A stretch of DNA of 64,000 bases, from contig NC_065537.1 in the NCBI RefSeq assembly GCF_932294415.1, positions 51,132,302 through 51,196,301 of the forward strand. Direction: 5' to 3'. This DNA comes from Quercus robur (Eukaryota > Streptophyta > Magnoliopsida > Fagales > Fagaceae). The notes under the pieces are model-generated. The model did not search any database and was not told where the DNA came from. It saw only the letters and a list, made by a program, of their open reading frames with translations. Positions 21,862 to 33,618 of this stretch are shown piece after piece; positions within the stretch are counted from its first letter, which is position 1, and each line of letters opens with the position of its first letter. The position numbers and the translations under genes are program-made.

Positions 21862-22330
21862 GTAAAAATCAGCTAAACCATCAAGAAAGTGCTGCTCAAA
21901 GTCTTCTTTGTAAACAGAAGAACCTAAATCTGTTAGAATCTTTATAATATTCCTCATTAAATCCCTATTTATAACTTCACCATTCCTTTCTTGATGAACA
22001 ACTCAAGAAGTGTATCCTGAAGCCTAGTCTAGGGAATGACAATATCTCTCCACAAATTGAACCCAAGCTCACGAATAGGAGTTTTGTGGGTGCTTGGGAT
22101 GAAAGTTTTTTCCATGTACATCATTACATCTCGGATCGTTTCCAATGCCTTCTTATAATCTGCCCATTTCCTGTTCAGCTCTTCCAATAATAACTATCCT
22201 CAAGCATCTTGAATCAATTTAGATATTTCGCTTAGATAAGAAGTCATAGTCATCACAAGCCCGGAGTAGAGTTGCTCTCCAAATTTGTGCAGCACCATAT
22301 TAAAAGTATGCCTGAATGTATTCAGAATCT
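21862..22330 (-). pseudogene. CUL3: Cullin-3 N-terminal fragment (copy B, longer)
   Basis: The minus-strand reading matches the plant cullin-3 N-terminus over about 150 residues: FNMVLHKFGEQLYSGLV, MTMTSYLSEISKLI, LLLEELNRKWADYKKALETI, the same RDVMMYMEKTFIPSTHKTP block, LGFNLWRDIVI, NGEVINRDLMRNIIKIL, then TDLGSSVYKEDFEQHFLD. In-frame stops and at least one frameshift (near 21985-22010) break it. No cullin-homology or neddylation domain is present. It is a fragment of one CUL3 exon, captured or left by retroposition. Confidence 0.85.
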
Positions 22331-22501
22331 TAAACATCAGAAATATGAAGTTTTCTTATGTAAAAAATAATAATTTCAGCATCTCACACATTTAATAATA
22401 TAAATCCAATAGAATTCCAGTAGCTTTGCCACTTAAAAAAAAAAATTTACTTTACTAGGACAGATGATGTGGAAAGATACATGCTACTTATAAGAGAACT
22501 C
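22331..22501. other. Short intergenic stretch
   Basis: Beyond the CUL3 fragment; no gene seen. Confidence 0.4.
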
Positions 22502-22504
22502 TTA

Positions 22505-22628
22505 TGGCCTGTTTGGATGGAGGGGGGAAGGAGGGGAAGTGGAGGGGAGTAGAGTAGTGTTGGCTAAAAATAATCTAATTTTGTGCTAAATCTACTCTAC
22601 TCTACTTCCCCTTAATCCAAACGGACCA
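22505..22628. mobile_element. Tourist-like MITE, 124 bp
   Basis: Ends are TGGCCTGTTTGGAT and the inverted ATCCAAACGGACCA, flanked by TTA duplications at 22502-22504 and 22629-22631. The interior is a ggaggggaag / ctactctac arrangement without coding capacity. It is related to the larger Tourist-like element at 46323-47383. Confidence 0.85.
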
Positions 22629-22631
22629 TTA

Positions 22632-23561
22632 ATGCTGCCCCAACTAGCAAGACCTTGCCAAAAATGCCATAGGATTGACTCTATCAAACTAAGTTATAAG
22701 TCCTTTTGTGATATTATGCTTCATGGCACAAAATGACGAGCCTCCAAGAACAAAATAGATGAAGAGCTGATGGAACGAGAATATTGAGACATCAATGAAG
22801 ATACATAAAAATAGAATAAGTAGATAAATCAATCCATGAGTTACTAACAATTTGACAGAAAACCATTTGGAGAATTGCCAATTCTAAACCTAGAGAAACA
22901 TATTTAAATGGGAGGATACATTTTGTTGAAGTTAAATAACTAGGATAACAAAATGAACAAAAAATTTGGTAACTTCAGTATGAGACAATCCATGGTAAAA
23001 ATTATAACAAGGAAAAACAAAGGTTAGGAAAACAAGATTGCCAAAATCAACAGTATAATTACCAAGGCAATTGATGACATAGAAACGCCCAAAACTCCAA
23101 CCTTTGGCTTTGATATAGGACTCTTGTATCCAGTTAACTCTATAGATAAAGACCAAATTTCCACTTTTAAAATACTAATAAAATTAAAATAAATCACAAC
23201 TTATCTCCAACATAAAGCCCACTTCTTAGAAATTTAATTCCACCAACCCACTTCTTATAAATTAAATTCCACCATAAAGCCCAAATCCAAGCATTTTCAA
23301 TGGAAAACCCTTGAAAATCACGGTTATAGGTCTCTGTATTTCCTTCCCTTTTGTTGAAAATCACGGTTACCTCAACTTTTTGTATTCACCATGTCAGATT
23401 TTGTTCCTTCCCCTTCCCCACCTTCTGTTTCTCATGCAAATTTAGTCCCTTCCCCTTCCCCACCTTTTAACGGCAGTCTCTCTGTCTTCCTCCCTCCTCT
23501 CCTCGCAGTATATAAATACTGACAAAAGCTGGATGATTCAATTGAGGTATCTCTAAATCCT

Positions 23562-23594
<33 letters not shown>

Positions 23595-23940
23595 TGTGTT
23601 GTATTCTTTTGCTTGATGTTTTTTATTCCCTTTTTACATTTTGTTACTGCCTCTTTTGTGCTGTATACCGAAGGTAATTTGATTAGAGTTTTCAATACTG
23701 TGGCCGCTTTCCTTTGTGATCGTGGGATGAGAAATCTGTGTATGTATCAAATTTTCTATGTCAGCAAAAATTTTCTACAAATATGCAATGGACTAGAGTA
23801 GATAACCCATGCCTCATCCTTAATCTTGTCTCCAGCAATGCCCTTTCCTTTGTTTTCCTTCATGGTTGCCATTCCTAAAAATAAAATTAAAAAAAGTTCA
23901 GAATTTGGACGACTTAAATAGTCAATAAAAGAAAAAAGAG
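22632..23940. other. Intergenic stretch with small tandem repeats
   Basis: No gene recognised. Contains a duplicated aaagcccacttcttaNaaa unit near 23213-23290, a duplicated ccttccccttccccacctt unit at about 23404-23465, and a T tract at about 23565-23593. Confidence 0.5.
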
Positions 23941-24049
23941 AAGAAAAAACTCACGTCTTCAGGTTGTAAGCTCATGGGTAAGCGCTTCTTCGGTGGGTTC
24001 AGGTCTAAGTCCCCAACTTGCAAGACGGCGAAGTATCACCAAGCAATGA

Positions 24050-25030
24050 AATGTCCTATCCGCAAAAGAACGAGCTTGCTAGACACGGTCTAGATAGAAC
24101 TTGGATAGAGCAGGTCGTCTCATAGTTGCAAAAGAGAAAAAAAATTAGACAAGTATGATAAGGAAACATAAAGCAAGGGGTGGAAAATAACACACCCTCT
24201 AGAAGAAGATGACCCATTTCACTAGAATAAGGAGTAAATGGATCCCTGCCCACTTCAACAGGGTTTCTTACCTAGAACCCAGAGATGAAGAAAAACTTCG
24301 TCTTCCATCTCCTATTAGGCGTGGGGAGGGACCTAACCAACCTATAGTTGGAACCCCTCGCTAAAAACTAATAAAAGCCTAAGGACTAGCTAATCTCAAA
24401 GGGCTTATGAAAGTAAAGAAACTCGTCCACAATAAGAGGATGGTTTTCGTTAAAAACTACTCTCCACAACACTTGTATGGATACGATGAGCCTTATGCAT
24501 TGGGATTAAGCTGGTTTATACCTATACCTAGCTTGAGAAGAATCTCCCTAGCAAAAGCGTTGAGAGGCAACCTAAGACCCCCCAACAAGTAAGCCTCGTA
24601 TATACTAACTCCAAGACAAGGGGAAAAACACTATTCACCTCGGACAACTAGACGAGGATTCAGATCGTCTGGGATCTGACACCAACTCTTAATGGAACCT
24701 AGTTTTTCTCATCAATCTTAGAAGGAATACCTACTGTGCAGCAATATAAGATATCCTCCTTTTCACCTAAAGAGGGGATGGACGTTGGTATGCGAAAGGA
24801 CAGGCCAGTCGACGAACTTGACATCGTCCTCTGCCTTAACTCTTCTTGGAAAACCTCTAAAGGAACCCCAAGAACCACAGACAAGTAATGCTCGTCTGAA
24901 GAACTACTCACACTACTGTCACTCCCACTACTACTACTATTATTGCTCTCATCATGATATTCATCTATCTCCCTCTCATCGTTGTTGCTAGACGAGGACA
25001 CTATGGTAGCAATTTTGTAAAAGAACAAGT
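24050..25030 (-). mobile_element. Antisense ORF region of a Tat-type Ty3/Gypsy fossil
   Basis: The minus-strand reading resembles the gypsy-type transposase-like domain that Tat-lineage plant elements carry antisense to pol (blocks GGLRLPLNAFAREIL, NQLNPNA, and a FFFISGFWVR block), followed on the same strand by a Ser-rich acidic region (24699-25028). It is broken in several places. In such elements this ORF lies between pol and the 3' LTR, so this may be the tail of an element whose 3' LTR is the one at 25399. Confidence 0.5.
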
Positions 25031-25227
25031 TAAGAAGGAAACCTATAGACTAGGAAAGGAGGATACCTAATTCTAGACGAAGACAACTAAGGATGAGAGC
25101 AAACTTCTAGACAGTGCGCAAGACGACTGATGTCAAGGAAGGAAATATGAGAAATGTGAGAGGGTAGGAGGGGTATTCTCCTATTCATAGCCAACAGGAT
25201 AGGACACTAAAGCGACACTAACAAATT

Positions 25228-25251
25228 AAAATGTGCCACGTGGCACATTTT
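25228..25251. repeat. Perfect 24-bp palindrome with G-box core
   Basis: The half-sites aaaatgtgccac and gtggcacatttt are exact reverse complements around CCACGTGG, the plant bZIP/bHLH G-box core. It lies about 150 bp before the LTR. Confidence 0.9.
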
Positions 25252-25398
25252 TGAAAAACGAAGCGATGCGACCTAAAAGCCTCTAAGATTAAGCCACGTG
25301 TCAACTTCCTTGGCACATCCCCAGAATATTCCTTTAATAAGTAATTAATGATTTAAAAAACAATGATGGCGTGGACGACACAAGGATAAATGGGCAAC

Positions 25399-25945
25399 TG
25401 ATGGGGACTAAGTTAAGGATATTTGTCCATGATGGTTGTCCACAGTAACCACGTCCATAACTTGATCACATCCATAAAACCTTAAGAAGTGGAGAACAAG
25501 GACATTGTACTTAGGAACAATACGTGTCCCTTTATAACAAGATCAGGTTAGTCGTCCTTAGCACAAAAGCAAGGACGACTAAATAACAGTTGGTGAATCC
25601 TACAAAAGAACTTCTCATAAAGTTCCTTTTATCTGACCATAACATGCTACTCTTATAATGTGGAAGGAGTTCCTCGTAATTTGCTCCACGCACTCCATTT
25701 ACCCATTTTCTCCATTAACTGCTCACATCACCCACGATGGTAGTGAATCCGAACAAGTAGACCCACTCCAAACTCTCTATAAAAGAAGTAAGTCCCATTC
25801 ACTCGAGGTAAGTTCTACTATTCATAGTTTCCCATCCTTGTGTTATAGAGAGAAAATTGACTTAACCGTCGGAGGGTCCTTGGCCGGGTTACATCCATCA
25901 CTATAACTTAAAGCATTCCAGCCTACTGATTTTCGTGTATCATCA
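25399..25945 (+). repeat. LTR of a Tat-type Ty3/Gypsy element
   Basis: A 547-bp segment beginning TGATGGGGACT and ending GTGTATCATCA (TGAT/ATCA ends). It is directly followed by ttggtgctgtctgtaggga, close to the primer-binding site type of plant Tat elements. No second copy of the LTR was found in the window, so no age can be given. Confidence 0.65.
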
Positions 25946-28440
25946 GTTGGTGCTGTCTGTAGGGAGACGAGTTAGTTAAATTTCTAAGTATTAACTTCTT
26001 AGCTTTGCAAGACAAAAAGACTGCATGGTTCGAACTAGGTTGATGGCCACCAGTCCTGGACACCAAGAGAGTGGAAACGCCTCCAGTCACCCAAACCATG
26101 CACTAGCACCCCCTGATGACCATCCAACAACAATTACAGTCCATGGCAGCAGCAATGGCAAAATTGACGCAACAGAACTAAGAGTTAACTAGAGAAGTTA
26201 ATAGACAGTGTCAACAGCGACGTGGTGAAGAACGAGGCTAGAATTCAAAGAATGAAAGGGCTGAGAATAATGATAAAGGAGACCAATCCAAAGATACCGT
26301 TACTCGTAGGGTACCACATTTGAAAAGGGAGATGGACCAGATGAAAAGAGCTGTGGAAGAGATGAAGGATTCCATGAGGAGAGCAAATCATATGGATGAC
26401 CTCGTCCACAGGATTGATTCCCCCCCTCATTGCATCCATCACAATTCATCCCCCGCCTTCCAAGCTCAAAATGCCTACCCTAAACTCATATGATGGGACG
26501 CGTGATCCTTGCGATCACATTGCTACATTCAAGACAACCATGCATCTCCAAGGTGTTCTAGATTAAATCATGTGCAAAGTCTTTCCTACCACGTTGAAAG
26601 GCCCGACCAAATTATGGTTTGGTAAGCTACCACCAAACACCATAACTTCATTTTAGGAGTTAAGTAAGTTGTTCGTCAACAACTTTGTAGGGGGACAAAG
26701 GCAGAAGTATTCCTCGTCTAGCTTGTTAAACATAGAATAAGGAGAAAATGAAAGTCTGCATACTTTCATTAGCCGTTTTAACAGAGAAGCCTTGTTGGTG
26801 GACAAGATGGATGACAAGATCCTCTTAACAGCTTTCTACAATGGTGTCAATTTAGACTTGTTATCCATAAGTTGTACAACCGGGAGTCGTAGACGATGGC
26901 TGAATTGATACATTCAGCCCAAAGTTTCATGAACGCAGAAGACGTGATCATTGCTAAGAAAAAGAAGAAAGGTGAATGGTTGGACAGTGGTTATATACAC
27001 CATCCAAAGCAAGGTCCTCGTCCAAAGGGTCGCGATGGCAACAAGGCAGGGTCGTCCTCAGGAAGATACTCCAACTACACTCCTTGAATACTCTACTTGA
27101 CCAAGTGTTAATGCAGATTAAAGACGATCCATCCTTGAAGTGGCTCGAGAGGATGAAAGGAGATCCTAGCAAGCAGAACAAAAGCAAGTACTGTCGTTTT
27201 CACCGCAACCATGGACATGATACGAATAAATGCTATGACTTGAAGCAGCAGATTGAAACTCTTATTAAGCAGGGAAAGTTAAAAAACTTTCTTGGGCGAG
27301 ACCATAAGGACGAGAGACAGCCAATGAAGGGCAAAGCAGAAGAGCCAGCACGTTAACCGCTTGGAGAAATAAGGATCATTGTAGGGGGTACATCAATAGG
27401 AAGTTTGTGCAAAGCCAAGAAGACGTACTTGTGGGAAGTCTAGAATGTTCAAATATCTGGATAATTGCCAAGGATGATCAGAGCAGATGAACCAGCCATT
27501 GTTTTCATGGACAAGGATGCAAGACGACTGCACTATCCTCATGATGATGCGATTGTTATTACTTTGGCGATTGCAAATTATACAACTAGAAGAGTTTTAA
27601 TAGATAATGGGAGTTTAGTAGACATCCTTTACTATCCAGCCTTCCAACAACGTCCACCTACCAGTTGTTTGTCAAGTTCCCAATAGAATATGGCATTGGA
27701 AAAATACAAGGAAATAAATTTGCTGCTAGAGAATGTTACTTAGCAATTTTGGCCATGGATGAGTAGATGCAGACAATGAACATTGAAGAAAGAAGAACAT
27801 TGGCTGAGCCAATTGAGGTATTGGAAGATGTACCGTTGGACGAGTCCAACCCGGAGAAGTTTACCAGGATTGGGACGAGTATGGGGGAGAAGACGAAGTA
27901 GGATCTCGTTGGATTCCTTAAAAAAGCACATATGTTTTTACTTGGAGCCATGAAGACATGCCTGGGATTGACCCCTGTGTGATTACTCATCGTTTAAATG
28001 TGTCCCCATCTTGCAAGCCCTTCTGTCTGAAGAAGAGAGTGTTTGCCCCAAAACGAGATAATGCCATCAAAGAAGAAGTTTATAAGTTAATCACCGTAGA
28101 GTTCATCCATGAAGTTTACTACCCTAATTGGCTAGCTAATGTAGTGATGGTAAAAAAGTTTAATGGCAAATGGAGGATGTACGTGGATTTCACAGATTTA
28201 AACGAGGCATGCCCAAAGGATAGCTACCCTCTTCCATGCATTGATTAGTTAGTGGATTCAATAGCTAGACACCAACTGCTAAGTTTCATGGATGCATTCT
28301 CAGGGTATAACTAGATTAAGATGGATGAGGCAGACCAGGAGAAAACATCCTTCATTACAAGCCAAGGTTTGTTTTGTTATAAAGTGATGCCATTTGGTTT
28401 GAAAAATGCAGGAGCTACCTACTAAAGGCTAGTCAACCAT
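25946..28440 (+). mobile_element. Ty3/Gypsy (Tat-type) fossil, gag to RT
   Basis: After the primer-binding site come gag-like blocks (about 26450-26900), the gag zinc-knuckle region (FHRNHGHDTNKCYDLKQQIE, about 27197-27260), a protease-like block ([12 protein letters not shown] near 27596) and the start of reverse transcriptase (about 27960-28440, with KWRMYVDFTDLNEACPKDSY and MPFGLKNA). RNase H, integrase and the 3' LTR are absent. It is an old, badly broken fossil with on the order of ten or more breaks, cut off at about 28440. Confidence 0.85.
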
Positions 28441-28485
28441 ATGTTTTGTTCACAATTTGGGAGATTGTAGAAATCTTATCAAGTG

Positions 28486-28677
28486 AGAGTGGATTATCCT
28501 TCCACTTTACACATACCGTGAGGCCAACACTATAGCTAATGGCTTGGCCAAGAGAGGAAGCTCACAACAAGACAAAATTTTTATGTGTGGAACATGCCCA
28601 AATTTTGTTTATGAATAGTATATTAGCGATGGTTTTCATAAAAAAGAAAGAAAAAAAGAAAAAAAGAAAAAAGAGAG
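28486..28677 (+). mobile_element. L1 LINE 3' end (RNase H tail)
   Basis: The reading HTYREANTIANGLAKRG and the following DKIFMCGTCPNFVY match the C-terminal RNase H segment of plant L1 ORF2 (usual form YREAN..AD.LAKxG). An A-rich tail lies at about 28636-28677. The piece abuts the truncated Gypsy fossil. Confidence 0.65.
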
Positions 28678-28978
28678 AATGTTGGACTATGTAAGAGTGT
28701 TGGAGTACTTTTGGCATTGTTTTATGAAATATGCTTAACTAAGACTTAAATTCTTCAATTAATGTACTCTAGGATTTTTATGAAAATATTACTGTAAAAT
28801 TCTTTAAATTATGTTCATTCATTTTAAGATGAGTTGTTCGATTTTATTACCTTAACAATAATTCATATAAATAATATTGTGATAAAATCTAATCTATTCG
28901 CTCAAATGAATGGATAGGATTTAAAGAATTACAAATAGAGTTGTCTTAATAACTTTAAAAAAGGTCTTTTAGGCCATG
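28678..28978. other. Short intergenic stretch
   Basis: AT-rich; no gene seen. Confidence 0.4.
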
Positions 28979-29400
28979 TTTGGTTTGGAGAGTACTCAAT
29001 TTTCATATCTCAACACTCAAATCTCATCACTCCAACTCATTACCCAATTCTCATATTTCTAAATCACAATTTTTCCAAAATCTACTTGCAATCTGTTTGG
29101 ATAGAAATTCTTAGCAGTATTTCAATTCAAAAACTCAACTTTAAAGTAAAGTTGTGGGACCTATGAAAATTATTGCTCAGCAAAATGCACAAAACGACTA
29201 CTATGAGTAGGGGTGTCCAGCGGGTAGAAGACCTGACCAACCCGCTCGAATCCGACCGACCCGAGGCCCAGCGGGTGGACCCAAAGTCCATGGCAGGTCG
29301 AATTCAGGTCTATCTCTAATAAAACCCGAATAATCGGTTCGGGTGGCGGGTTACTGGGTTAAAAACTCGTAGAACCCGACCCAACCGATGGTTTAAGATT

Positions 29401-29428
29401 AATATATATATATATATATATATATATG
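29401..29428. repeat. (TA)n microsatellite
   Basis: A TA run in the 5' part of the hAT element. Confidence 0.95.
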
Positions 29429-29656
29429 GGTTATCTTAGATCACGTGAAGTCTGAACTCTGAAGAAATGAGTCTACTTGATTGGACTAAAAGCTGATTTA
29501 CTTAATACTACATGCAAGGCTGCAAGATGATGGGACTAAAAGCTGAAATTTCACAGCTTCCACACAAAAAAAAAAAAAAAAAAAAATCAGATTTAGAACA
29601 CCTCCCTTCCCTTCACTTCAGTCTTCACTTCACTCTCTCTCTATCTTTCTCTCTAC

Positions 29657-29671
29657 CCCCCCCCCCCCCCC
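29657..29671. repeat. C15-type homopolymer
   Basis: An uninterrupted C run, unusual in this AT-rich window; a similar run lies at about 36874-36886. Confidence 0.9.
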
Positions 29672-30430
29672 AACAGCTAGTCGGCTACCCTTTAAATCAA
29701 TCTCATATTTTCACTTTCCCATGCCTCTAGCTCTGGTCATGAATCATGGTTTAGGTTTAGGGTTTCAAGTAGGTACTCGGCTACACTTCTCAAAATCAAA
29801 ATCAGATTTTCCATACCCCTCCTTACTCGACTCAGACTCAAAACCCTCATCTCTCTCTCTTATAAATTGGTCTTTTCTTAGTGTTCTGTGTTCTCTTTGC
29901 TCTCTAGTCTCTCTAGTGATTTCAAAATCTCTCCTTTTTATTTTGAAACAAATACTCCTTTACATCAAAACGGGTTTTTGGTTGCTATTGCCGCCGCCTC
30001 ACAGCTCACCTGACGCTGTCCTCTTCACTCCATGGGTCTTCTCAGCCTCTTAGTCTCGGCTTCCTAATCTCAAATCAGGTAAAAAAATTTCCCTTATCAT
30101 CCCTCTTTTTCTGTATTTTGTGTTTGTGATATGGGTTTATCATTTTGTTCAAATGATTTATTTTTTGATATGTAATAAGAATCATATGAAAAGCAACTTA
30201 AGGGATCTTGTTCAAATGATTTAAAACTTAAAGATTAGGGACCAAAACTGAACAATAGATTGGATTCAAAGATGAAACCCTAATTTTTTAAATTTGATCT
30301 GTTGGTCAAAGACTTGATTTTTCACTTTTCAAAGATGGAACCCTTGAGTGTGTTTGTTTGTGTTATCATTATAGTTAGTTTGATTCATTATTTTAGTGTG
30401 CTCTAACACTGAGTGTGATTTGTATTTGCC

Positions 30431-30704
30431 CTGTTTTATTCCTTGTTTTGTTTTTGTTTTTGTTTTTGTTTTTTTTTTTTAATGATCAATATACTTGTAT
30501 CTTCACTGTAAAAGAAGAATATGAATCCCTATTTTAAAAAGATAAAATCCAAACATTTTTTTATTTTCTTATCTGCCTGTTTTATTCCTTGTTTTGTTTT
30601 TTGTTTTTTTCTATGATCAATATACTTGTATCTTCACTGTAAAAAAATAAATAAAAAAAAGATGATGAACCCCTATTTTAAAAAGATGAAATCCAAACAC
30701 ATTC
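30431..30704. repeat. Tandem duplication of about 130-140 bp in the hAT leader
   Basis: The segment from cctgttttattccttgtttt through atgatcaatatacttgtatc to aaatccaaaca occurs at about 30431-30557 and again at about 30577-30703, differing mainly in the lengths of T and A tracts. Confidence 0.9.
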
Positions 30705-31469
30705 TTTGAAATCCTAATTTTATACAGGAGTTGAAAGTTGTTCAAGTAGGCTTTTTGCTTCCTTTGCAAGGTTGAATCCCTAACAGCTAAGAGTTCTTTG
30801 AGGTATCATTTCTCTTCTGTTGTATCTCTTTTAACTTCTTGTTATTGTTTGTGTTACTTGTGAGTTTTGTCATTGTTTGAGGAATATCTTACTGCAATTA
30901 TTGTGTTTGCAAATTAACAATGATATGTCTTTGTAATTTCTTTTTGAGGCTTTTATTTACTCTTTCTCATCAGAGCTGTTAGGCCACCCAATCTATGTAA
31001 TGTTTATTTACATGTAAAATGTTATACCAATCCATTGCTTCATGTCTTGATTAGAGTTATCATACTAAATAGGATTGTGTTATCTTCTCATCAACCAAGA
31101 GTTTAGAAGTCCTACTTTTTTCCTTTTAAATTATAGAAAAGGTCATTCTTAATTGTAAGTTTGATACTCATATGAATCCTTTAACAATTAGATAGAGATT
31201 CAGATATGATGCACCCTTTCACTAGACTTGATAATTTGATATATTCTTGCACATTGTCTTCTAAATTTTTTGGTCAATCTTGTTAGTTGATTGAGGATAC
31301 ATTCCAATCAGCACTTGTGAAGTCAATTCTTATGCACAATGATATTTCTTATTCTACAAAGCTCTAGTGTATGTGACTTTGCCCTCTAAGAGGTCAACTA
31401 CAATGATCTTTCTTAGGATTAGTTTTTTTGTGGTTGTTTGCTAATGCATAAATTTGATGCCTTTAGGTT

Positions 31470-33618
31470 ATGGAACCCTCTAGTGATGCACCCCCTTCTC
31501 AAACAACACCTATTGCCCAAGCTGAACCTGTTGCCCAAGCTGTACCTACTGCCACTCCAACTAATGCTGAGGTTCCCCCACTTCCACCTAAAGATAAAGG
31601 CAAGGTGTGTAATAATAGGAAAAATTCTATTGCTTGGGACAGTTTTGAAAAAGTAGATATTGGTGAGGGTCATTTTAAGGCTGTTTGCAATTACTGTCAA
31701 AAAACTTATCTAGCTGATAGTAAGGGGCATGGTACTGCTAATTTATTGAATCATACGCCAGTTTGTGTTAAGAACCCTAATAGAGTTACACTTAAAGGGC
31801 AACAAACTTTAGCGTTTGAACCCAAAAAGGTGGGGAGGAAAGGTTTCAGCTTGTACCAACAGCCTTTACTGTTGAGGCTTCTAGGAAGGCACTCGCTGAA
31901 GTGGTTATAATAGATGAGTTGCCTTTAGGTTTGTTGAAGGGTATGGGTTTCAAAGATATTCGACAACCTTACAACCTAAGTTGCGAATTAGGGATATCCC
32001 ATCTCGTCAAACTGTGGCTAGGGATGTGATTGGCATTTATGGTGTTGAGAGAGAGAAACTAAGGGGGGCCTTGAAGGGTCGTAGGGTGTGTCTTACTACG
32101 AACACGTGGACTAGTATTCAAAATTTGTGTTATATGTCCCTTACAGGACATTTTATTGATGATGAATGGAAGTTGCATAAGAGAATTTTGAATTTTTGTC
32201 AAGTTGAAGACCATAAGGGGGAGACTATAGGGAGAAAGATTGAGATGTGTTTGCGTGAGTGGGGTATTAATGGCATATTCACTTTAACAATGGACAATGC
32301 TAGCTCAAATGGTGCCACCATTAAGTTTTTGGAAAATGTAACTAAAGATTGGGAGGGGACTGTTTTAGAACATGAGTTCTTACACATGAGGTGTTGTGCA
32401 CATATCCTAAATCTGATTGTTGGGGCTGGTATGAGAGAAATTGATGCACCCATTGCTAAGGTGCGTGAATCTGTGAGGTATGTGAAGTCCTCACCAAATA
32501 GGAATCAAACTTTTGTGGGTTTTGTGGAGAGATTAGGTATTGAGTCTAAGTCTCTTCTTTGTCTAGATGTACCAACTAGGTGGAACTCTACCTACCTCAT
32601 GTTAGAAACCACACAAAAATTTGAGAAAGTGTTCATACGAATGGACTATGAGGATGATAGTTATTCTTCATACTTTATGAACAAGGAGAATAGTGGTGGT
32701 ATGGGATCTCCTAGTGGTATTGATTTCCAAAATTGTAGGACATTTGTGGGTTTTTTGAAACTTTTTTACAATGCAACAAAAAAGTTTTCAGGTTCTTTGT
32801 ATGTTACTGCAAACACCTTTTTTGATGAGATGTTTGTCATTCAAGAGAATATTTTCCATTTAAGTAAATCTCAAAACCACCTCTTGAAAAACATGGCAAT
32901 TAAAATGGAATCTAAGTTTGATAAGTATTGGGGGAAAGGGGATAAAATGAATCATCTCTTGTATGTGGCTGTGGTTCTTGATCCAAGAAAGAAGTTGAGG
33001 TTTTTGAAGTTTTGTTTTTCTGAAATTTATGGGAATGAAGTGGCTGATGTGATGGTTGAATTGGTGAGGGGTTCCTTGGTCAAGCTGTATGATTATTACT
33101 CTTGTGTTGATTCACCAAATGTACAAGTACCTAGTGGGAGTGAGAGGACACACATAGAAGGTGAGTCAATTGGCTGTAGCGATCCATATGCGATGGTTAA
33201 TTCTAGGTTTGACCGTTTCTTGGAGGCTGAGTAGTCCATAGGGTGTAGTAACGAGATTGACAAATATTTGGATGAAAATTGTGAAAGTAGAAGGGGGGAT
33301 GTGAAATTTGAGATATTGGGGTGGTGGAAGGCCAATTCAAATAGGTATCAAGTGCTGTCCAAATTGGCTAGGGATGTGCTGGCTATACCTGTTTCTACTG
33401 TTGCTTCTAAGTCAACGTTTAGTACCGGAGGACGCATACTTGATCCATTTCGGAGTTCACTTTCTCCACTCATGGTTCAAAATCTTGTTTGTGCACAAGA
33501 TTGGCTTCAAGACTTGGTTCCAATTTCTTTTCGCAAATCAAAGGATGAGGTAGAGGTCTTGGAAGATGAATTTCATGATTTAGGTAATATGTTAACTTCC
33601 AAACTTTTTGTCTATTAA
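31470..33618 (+). pseudogene. hAT transposase (zinc finger BED, RICESLEEPER-like)
   Basis: From ATG 31470: a Pro/Ala-rich N-terminus, a BED zinc finger (IAWDSFEKV ... CNYCQKTY ... LLNHTPVC, about 31627-31775), the catalytic core (RRVCLTTNTWTSIQNLCYMS, FTLTMDNASSNGATIKFLE, HMRCCAHILNLIV, DVPTRWNSTYLML) and the C-terminal dimerisation domain (LARDVLAIPVSTVASKSTFS, GGRILDPFRSSL). Two frameshifts lie between about 31840 and 31985, and an in-frame TAG at 33232-33234 separates the core from the dimerisation domain. The usual Asp of the TTD-W motif reads Asn (TTNTW), so the first catalytic acid appears lost. The element cannot move on its own. Confidence 0.9.

Larger units (their letters stand above)
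15226..22330 (+). repeat. NAC duplicon, copy B, interrupted by a CACTA element
   Basis: 15226-15436 matches 56808-57026 (5' flank of NAC copy C). After the CACTA insertion, 19634-20031 continues the same match to 57027-57542. The NAC 3' end then follows at 20050, matching all copies, and 20280-22150 matches copy A. So B keeps the NAC 5' flank and 3' end but has lost about 1.1 kb between them, including the promoter-proximal region and most of the coding sequence. Confidence 0.85.

Noticed and set aside
22932-23156. 74-codon minus-strand frame
   Set aside because: Low-complexity aromatic-rich translation of AT-rich DNA without homology.
29721-30053. 110-codon plus-strand frame in the hAT leader
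   Set aside because: Ser/Leu-rich low-complexity translation of a pyrimidine-rich leader that ends at a splice donor; not a known protein.
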